A stretch of DNA of 9,198 nucleotides, from positions 1 to 9,198 of the forward strand of contig JAAYHT010000162.1 in NCBI GenBank assembly GCA_012735285.1, given 5' to 3'. Positions 7,553-9,198 of the stretch are shown here, in pieces (position 1 is the stretch's first letter; each line of letters starts with the position of its first letter). The translations under genes and the position numbers were made by a program. The DNA is from Clostridiales bacterium (GTDB lineage Bacteria; Bacillota; Clostridia; Peptostreptococcales; Anaerovoracaceae). The notes beneath the pieces were generated by a model. The model saw only the letters and a program-made list of their open reading frames with translations, ran no database searches and was not told where the DNA came from.

Positions 7553-7615
7553 AGACTAAAAAGTAATGGTCTTCTTACAAATACAGCCTTAGCTACTTTT
7601 ACGATTGTCGGTTAA
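7550..7615 (+). pseudogene. Separated C-terminal strand of the hotdog thioesterase, in frame after the TGA
   Basis: The 20 codons after the TGA, in the same frame, read RLKSNGLLTNTALATFTIVG and end at TAA (7613-7615). This is the expected last beta-hairpin of a PaaI-type protein: a charged turn with an Asn-Gly, then an alternating small/hydrophobic strand of the T-A-x-A-T-F type. No start codon or ribosome site precedes it, so it has meaning only as part of the gene at 7163. The frame is intact, so a single codon change explains the break, not an insertion or deletion. Confidence 0.7.
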
Positions 7616-7629
7616 GTAAGAGATAAAAA

Positions 7630-7662
7630 TCCCTGTAGTTTTATTTATTAAGTCTACAGGGA
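7630..7662. terminator. Bidirectional intrinsic terminator between the thioesterase and lipoprotein genes
   Basis: TCCCTGTAG (7630-7638) pairs with CTACAGGGA (7654-7662), giving a 9-bp stem and a 15-nt loop. On the plus strand ATTTTATTTAT follows. On the minus strand the stem is followed by TTTTTATC. It lies 14 bp after the TAA at 7613-7615 and 16 bp beyond the stop of the convergent lipoprotein gene. It therefore fits the longer 150-residue thioesterase frame better than the TGA, which is 77 bp away. Confidence 0.85.
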
Positions 7663-7678
7663 ATTTTATTTATGAATT

Positions 7679-8626
7679 TTATTTTACTTTATAGAAGCTA
7701 TAACCTTGAAAATTAATTGCACTACCGTCATTAATTATCTTCAATTTATGGGAATCACCATCTGATACGAACACAAGGGGGTCATCTGGCGAAGGTTTGC
7801 CGTACCATGTAAATACCTCTGTTTTATTTATCCTACGATCATATTTATCTACATATCCACCTGCATATCTTGCAGTTAAAAGTTCATCTTCTGTGTTATA
7901 ACTTAGCTGTAAGGCCACATATGACCTGCCGCCATATTCATCTGTATCTGTTTGATACATCCATTTATCATTTCCGTTAAATCTATATGTATAGTCCCAT
8001 TGGCCTACTTTTTCAGTATTTGTATTTTCCCATATCTTTCTTTCGTTATCAAACTCGAAAGTATATTCTTTTTGTCCTGATTCTTTGAATAATGAATAGC
8101 TTTTTTCAATGTTAACTTTTATAACCGAAATACCATTTTCTTTATCTAAGTCTTGACTGACTAATGATGCCTCCAATTTTTCTTCAAATTCCAACTCTTC
8201 TATAAAGGTTTCTTCCCTTATCCCTTCTAAAGGCATACAACTTAATACATCTATTTTTTCTATACTATCTAGTTCCCATTCCTTATCATTTAATAAATAT
8301 TTAACCCTATACTTTGCTACTTCCTGAACAGTGGGTTCGAAATAATCCCTATAAAGGTGTCCTTCTGATAAGCCGCCGTTTTCAACTGTTTTTACTGTAA
8401 AATCTATTGTATCAATCTCTTTTTCTGTATTTCTTTCTATTTCATCTTCTATATGATATTCTAACAGATCACCCACGGCCGTCATCATGCCAGTGTTTAA
8501 ATTTGCTGCAAAATAATTTTTCAATTCTTCTCTGACCACATCTTCGCTTAAGGGTTCTGGAGAACAGCCTGCTAAAAATAATAGTAGTAAAACACATAGT
8601 AGACTAAATAAAATATTTTTCTTCAT
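7679..8626 (-). CDS. Lipoprotein of unknown function
   Basis: A 315-residue exported lipoprotein. MKKN is followed by a leucine-rich hydrophobic core (about 5-18) and lipobox LAGC with the lipidated Cys21, so signal peptidase II should cleave before it and leave the protein anchored on the outer face of the membrane. The mature part is acidic and hydrophilic with no further membrane segment. An N-terminal helical part (about 27-70) is followed by segments that look like an NTF2/DUF4878-style or similar small alpha+beta unit (about 70-125, with the aromatic/basic VAKYRVKYLLNDKEWELDSI). The C-terminal half is rich in Tyr, Trp and Asp/Gly turns (WDYTYRFNGNDKW, 210-222) and probably forms beta strands. 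I do not recognise the family. GAGGT (8637-8633) lies 6 nt before the ATG. It stands alone between a terminator and a structured leader. Confidence 0.85.
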   Translation of the reverse strand: MKKNILFSLLCVLLLLFLAGCSPEPLSEDVVREELKNYFAANLNTGMMTAVGDLLEYHIEDEIERNTEKEIDTIDFTVKTVENGGLSEGHLYRDYFEPTVQEVAKYRVKYLLNDKEWELDSIEKIDVLSCMPLEGIREETFIEELEFEEKLEASLVSQDLDKENGISVIKVNIEKSYSLFKESGQKEYTFEFDNERKIWENTNTEKVGQWDYTYRFNGNDKWMYQTDTDEYGGRSYVALQLSYNTEDELLTARYAGGYVDKYDRRINKTEVFTWYGKPSPDDPLVFVSDGDSHKLKIINDGSAINFQGYSFYKVK

Positions 8627-8673
8627 TTGAATACCTCACTTTTGCTGCTGATTTTAGATTAAGTAATCATACG

Positions 8674-8710
8674 AAAGCACAATGGTTAAAGATTTGAACC
8701 ATTGTGCTTT
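8674..8710. other. Perfect 14-bp hairpin in the lipoprotein leader
   Basis: AAAGCACAATGGTT (8674-8687) and AACCATTGTGCTTT (8697-8710) are exact inverted repeats around a 9-nt loop. Neither strand has a T-run after the stem, so it is not an ordinary terminator. It falls inside the predicted 5' leader of the minus-strand lipoprotein mRNA, ending 48 nt before the start codon. The loop is complementary to a nearby segment at 8725-8735 (see findings). Confidence 0.75.
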
Positions 8711-8753
8711 AAGGTAGTCATACAAAATCTTTAACGAAAGTATATTACCATAT

Positions 8754-8782
8754 ATTATAAAAAAAGTCTCTAATATTTTCTA
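8754..8782 (-). promoter_or_regulatory. Promoter of the lipoprotein gene
   Basis: On the minus strand, TAGAAA (8782-8777) and a consensus TATAAT (8759-8754) are 17 bp apart. Transcription would start near 8747, giving a leader of about 120 nt that contains the hairpin at 8674-8710. The rest of the gene-free stretch 8627-8895 holds the divergent promoter of the small membrane protein. Confidence 0.5.
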
Positions 8783-8816
8783 AATATTGGTCTATTCAAT
8801 GCTCTTTTTTGATCAA

Positions 8817-8845
8817 TAGACAAAAATTATAAGTACCAGTATAAT
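8817..8845 (+). promoter_or_regulatory. Near-consensus sigma-A promoter of the small membrane protein gene
   Basis: TAGACA (8817-8822), exactly 17 bp, then TATAAT (8840-8845). This is the best promoter in the window. Transcription would start near 8852, 44 nt before the ATG. The -35 overlaps the right arm of the inverted repeat GTCTATT/AATAGAC (8790-8796 and 8815-8821). Confidence 0.7.
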
Positions 8846-8895
8846 TAGTTTGTAATAAGAATAATGTAGTCAATAAACATAGGAGCGATTATTTT

Positions 8896-9072
8896 ATGCT
8901 TTTATTAGGTTTAATCTTTGGGTTAATTGTCGGTTGGCTTGTTTCTCTTTTCGGTGGAAACACTTTGATTATTGAAGGTATTTATGAACTGACTGGGAAA
9001 GAAATCAGCAGTGCAGGGTATTATACCATATTTGCTCTATTAGGCTTAATTAGTGGTGCGATAAAGAAATAG
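8896..9072 (+). CDS. Small two-helix membrane protein, 58 residues, unknown function
   Basis: The ATG is followed by 57 more codons and TAG (9070-9072). AGGAG (8881-8885) lies 10 nt upstream, with a near-consensus promoter before it and a strong terminator after it, so it looks like a real single-gene transcript. Residues 1-20 are a hydrophobic, Gly/Leu-rich helix (GLIFGLIVGWLVSLFGG). Residues 21-39 form a short polar loop with several charges (about IEGIYELTGKEIS). Residues 41-56 form a second hydrophobic helix (YYTIFALLGLISGAI) ending in KK. By the positive-inside rule the lysine C-terminus is probably cytoplasmic, giving a helical hairpin. There is no lipobox and no toxin or phage motif. 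The family is not recognised. Confidence 0.75.
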   Translation: MLLLGLIFGLIVGWLVSLFGGNTLIIEGIYELTGKEISSAGYYTIFALLGLISGAIKK

Positions 9073-9105
9073 AATTATTAGTGTTAATATTGGAAAATAT
9101 CTAGA

Positions 9106-9140
9106 GTATTGCCTTTAGATTCTAAAGGCAATACATTTTT
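9106..9140 (+). terminator. Intrinsic terminator of the small membrane protein gene
   Basis: GTATTGCCTTTAG (9106-9118) pairs perfectly with CTAAAGGCAATAC (9122-9134) around a 3-nt loop, followed by ATTTTT (9135-9140). It is a 13-bp stem with a T-run, 33 bp after the TAG stop. Confidence 0.9.
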
Positions 9141-9172
9141 GAACATCAAAAAGTCATGTTATGGGGTATCTT

Positions 9173-9198
9173 ATGAGAAATAATCATGATTTTACTAA
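9173..9198 (+). CDS. Possible start of a further gene, cut by the window end
   Basis: An ATG at 9173 opens a frame (MRNNHDFT) that is still open at the last base. A GGGG (9163-9166) lies 6 nt upstream. An in-frame ATG at 9161 is an alternative start. Eight codons are too few to identify anything, and this could be chance. Confidence 0.25.

Noticed and set aside
8674..8710. The 14-bp hairpin as an intrinsic terminator
   Set aside because: Neither strand has a T-run after the stem, and on the minus strand it lies before, not after, a gene.

Overview
The window is AT-rich. It has strong AGGAGG-type ribosome binding sites, TAA/TAG stops on nearly every gene, and intrinsic terminators made of a stem followed by T residues. 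The single-chain dimeric-type glycyl-tRNA synthetase, the PPi-type pyruvate phosphate dikinase and the 4Fe-4S/FMN/FAD enoate-reductase-like enzyme all suggest an anaerobic low-GC Firmicute, most likely in the Clostridia. This is an inference from gene content; no rRNA or other taxonomic marker is present.

Layout. (1) 1-4178, plus strand: the last 28 codons of an unidentified protein with a cysteine-rich tail, then glyQS and ppdK. The three look co-transcribed: the gaps are 37 and 16 bp, and the ppdK ribosome binding site overlaps the glyQS stop. A hairpin at 4193-4229 closes the operon and also serves the convergent gene. (2) 4269-6990, minus strand: a three-domain old-yellow-enzyme-type oxidoreductase with its own promoter and a palindrome over its -35 box. 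Upstream of it lies an SRAP-domain (YedK/HMCES-like) abasic-site protein. (3) 7163-7615, plus strand, divergent from the SRAP gene: a PaaI-like hotdog thioesterase whose frame is cut by one TGA. The missing C-terminal strand is still encoded in the same frame after it. A bidirectional terminator follows. (4) 7679-8626, minus strand: an unrecognised lipoprotein with a long, structured leader. (5) 8896-9072, plus strand: a 58-residue two-helix membrane protein with a near-consensus promoter and a strong terminator. A new gene may begin at the very end.

The genes do not form one pathway. glyQS (translation) and ppdK (pyruvate/PEP conversion) are housekeeping genes. The enoate-reductase-like enzyme would use NAD(P)H to reduce an activated C=C bond. 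SRAP protects abasic sites in single-stranded DNA. I see no mobile element, CRISPR array, tRNA or rRNA. The points most worth following up are the in-frame TGA in the thioesterase, with a stem-loop starting at that codon; the 14-bp hairpin with a competing partner in the lipoprotein leader; and the operator-like palindrome on the oxidoreductase promoter.
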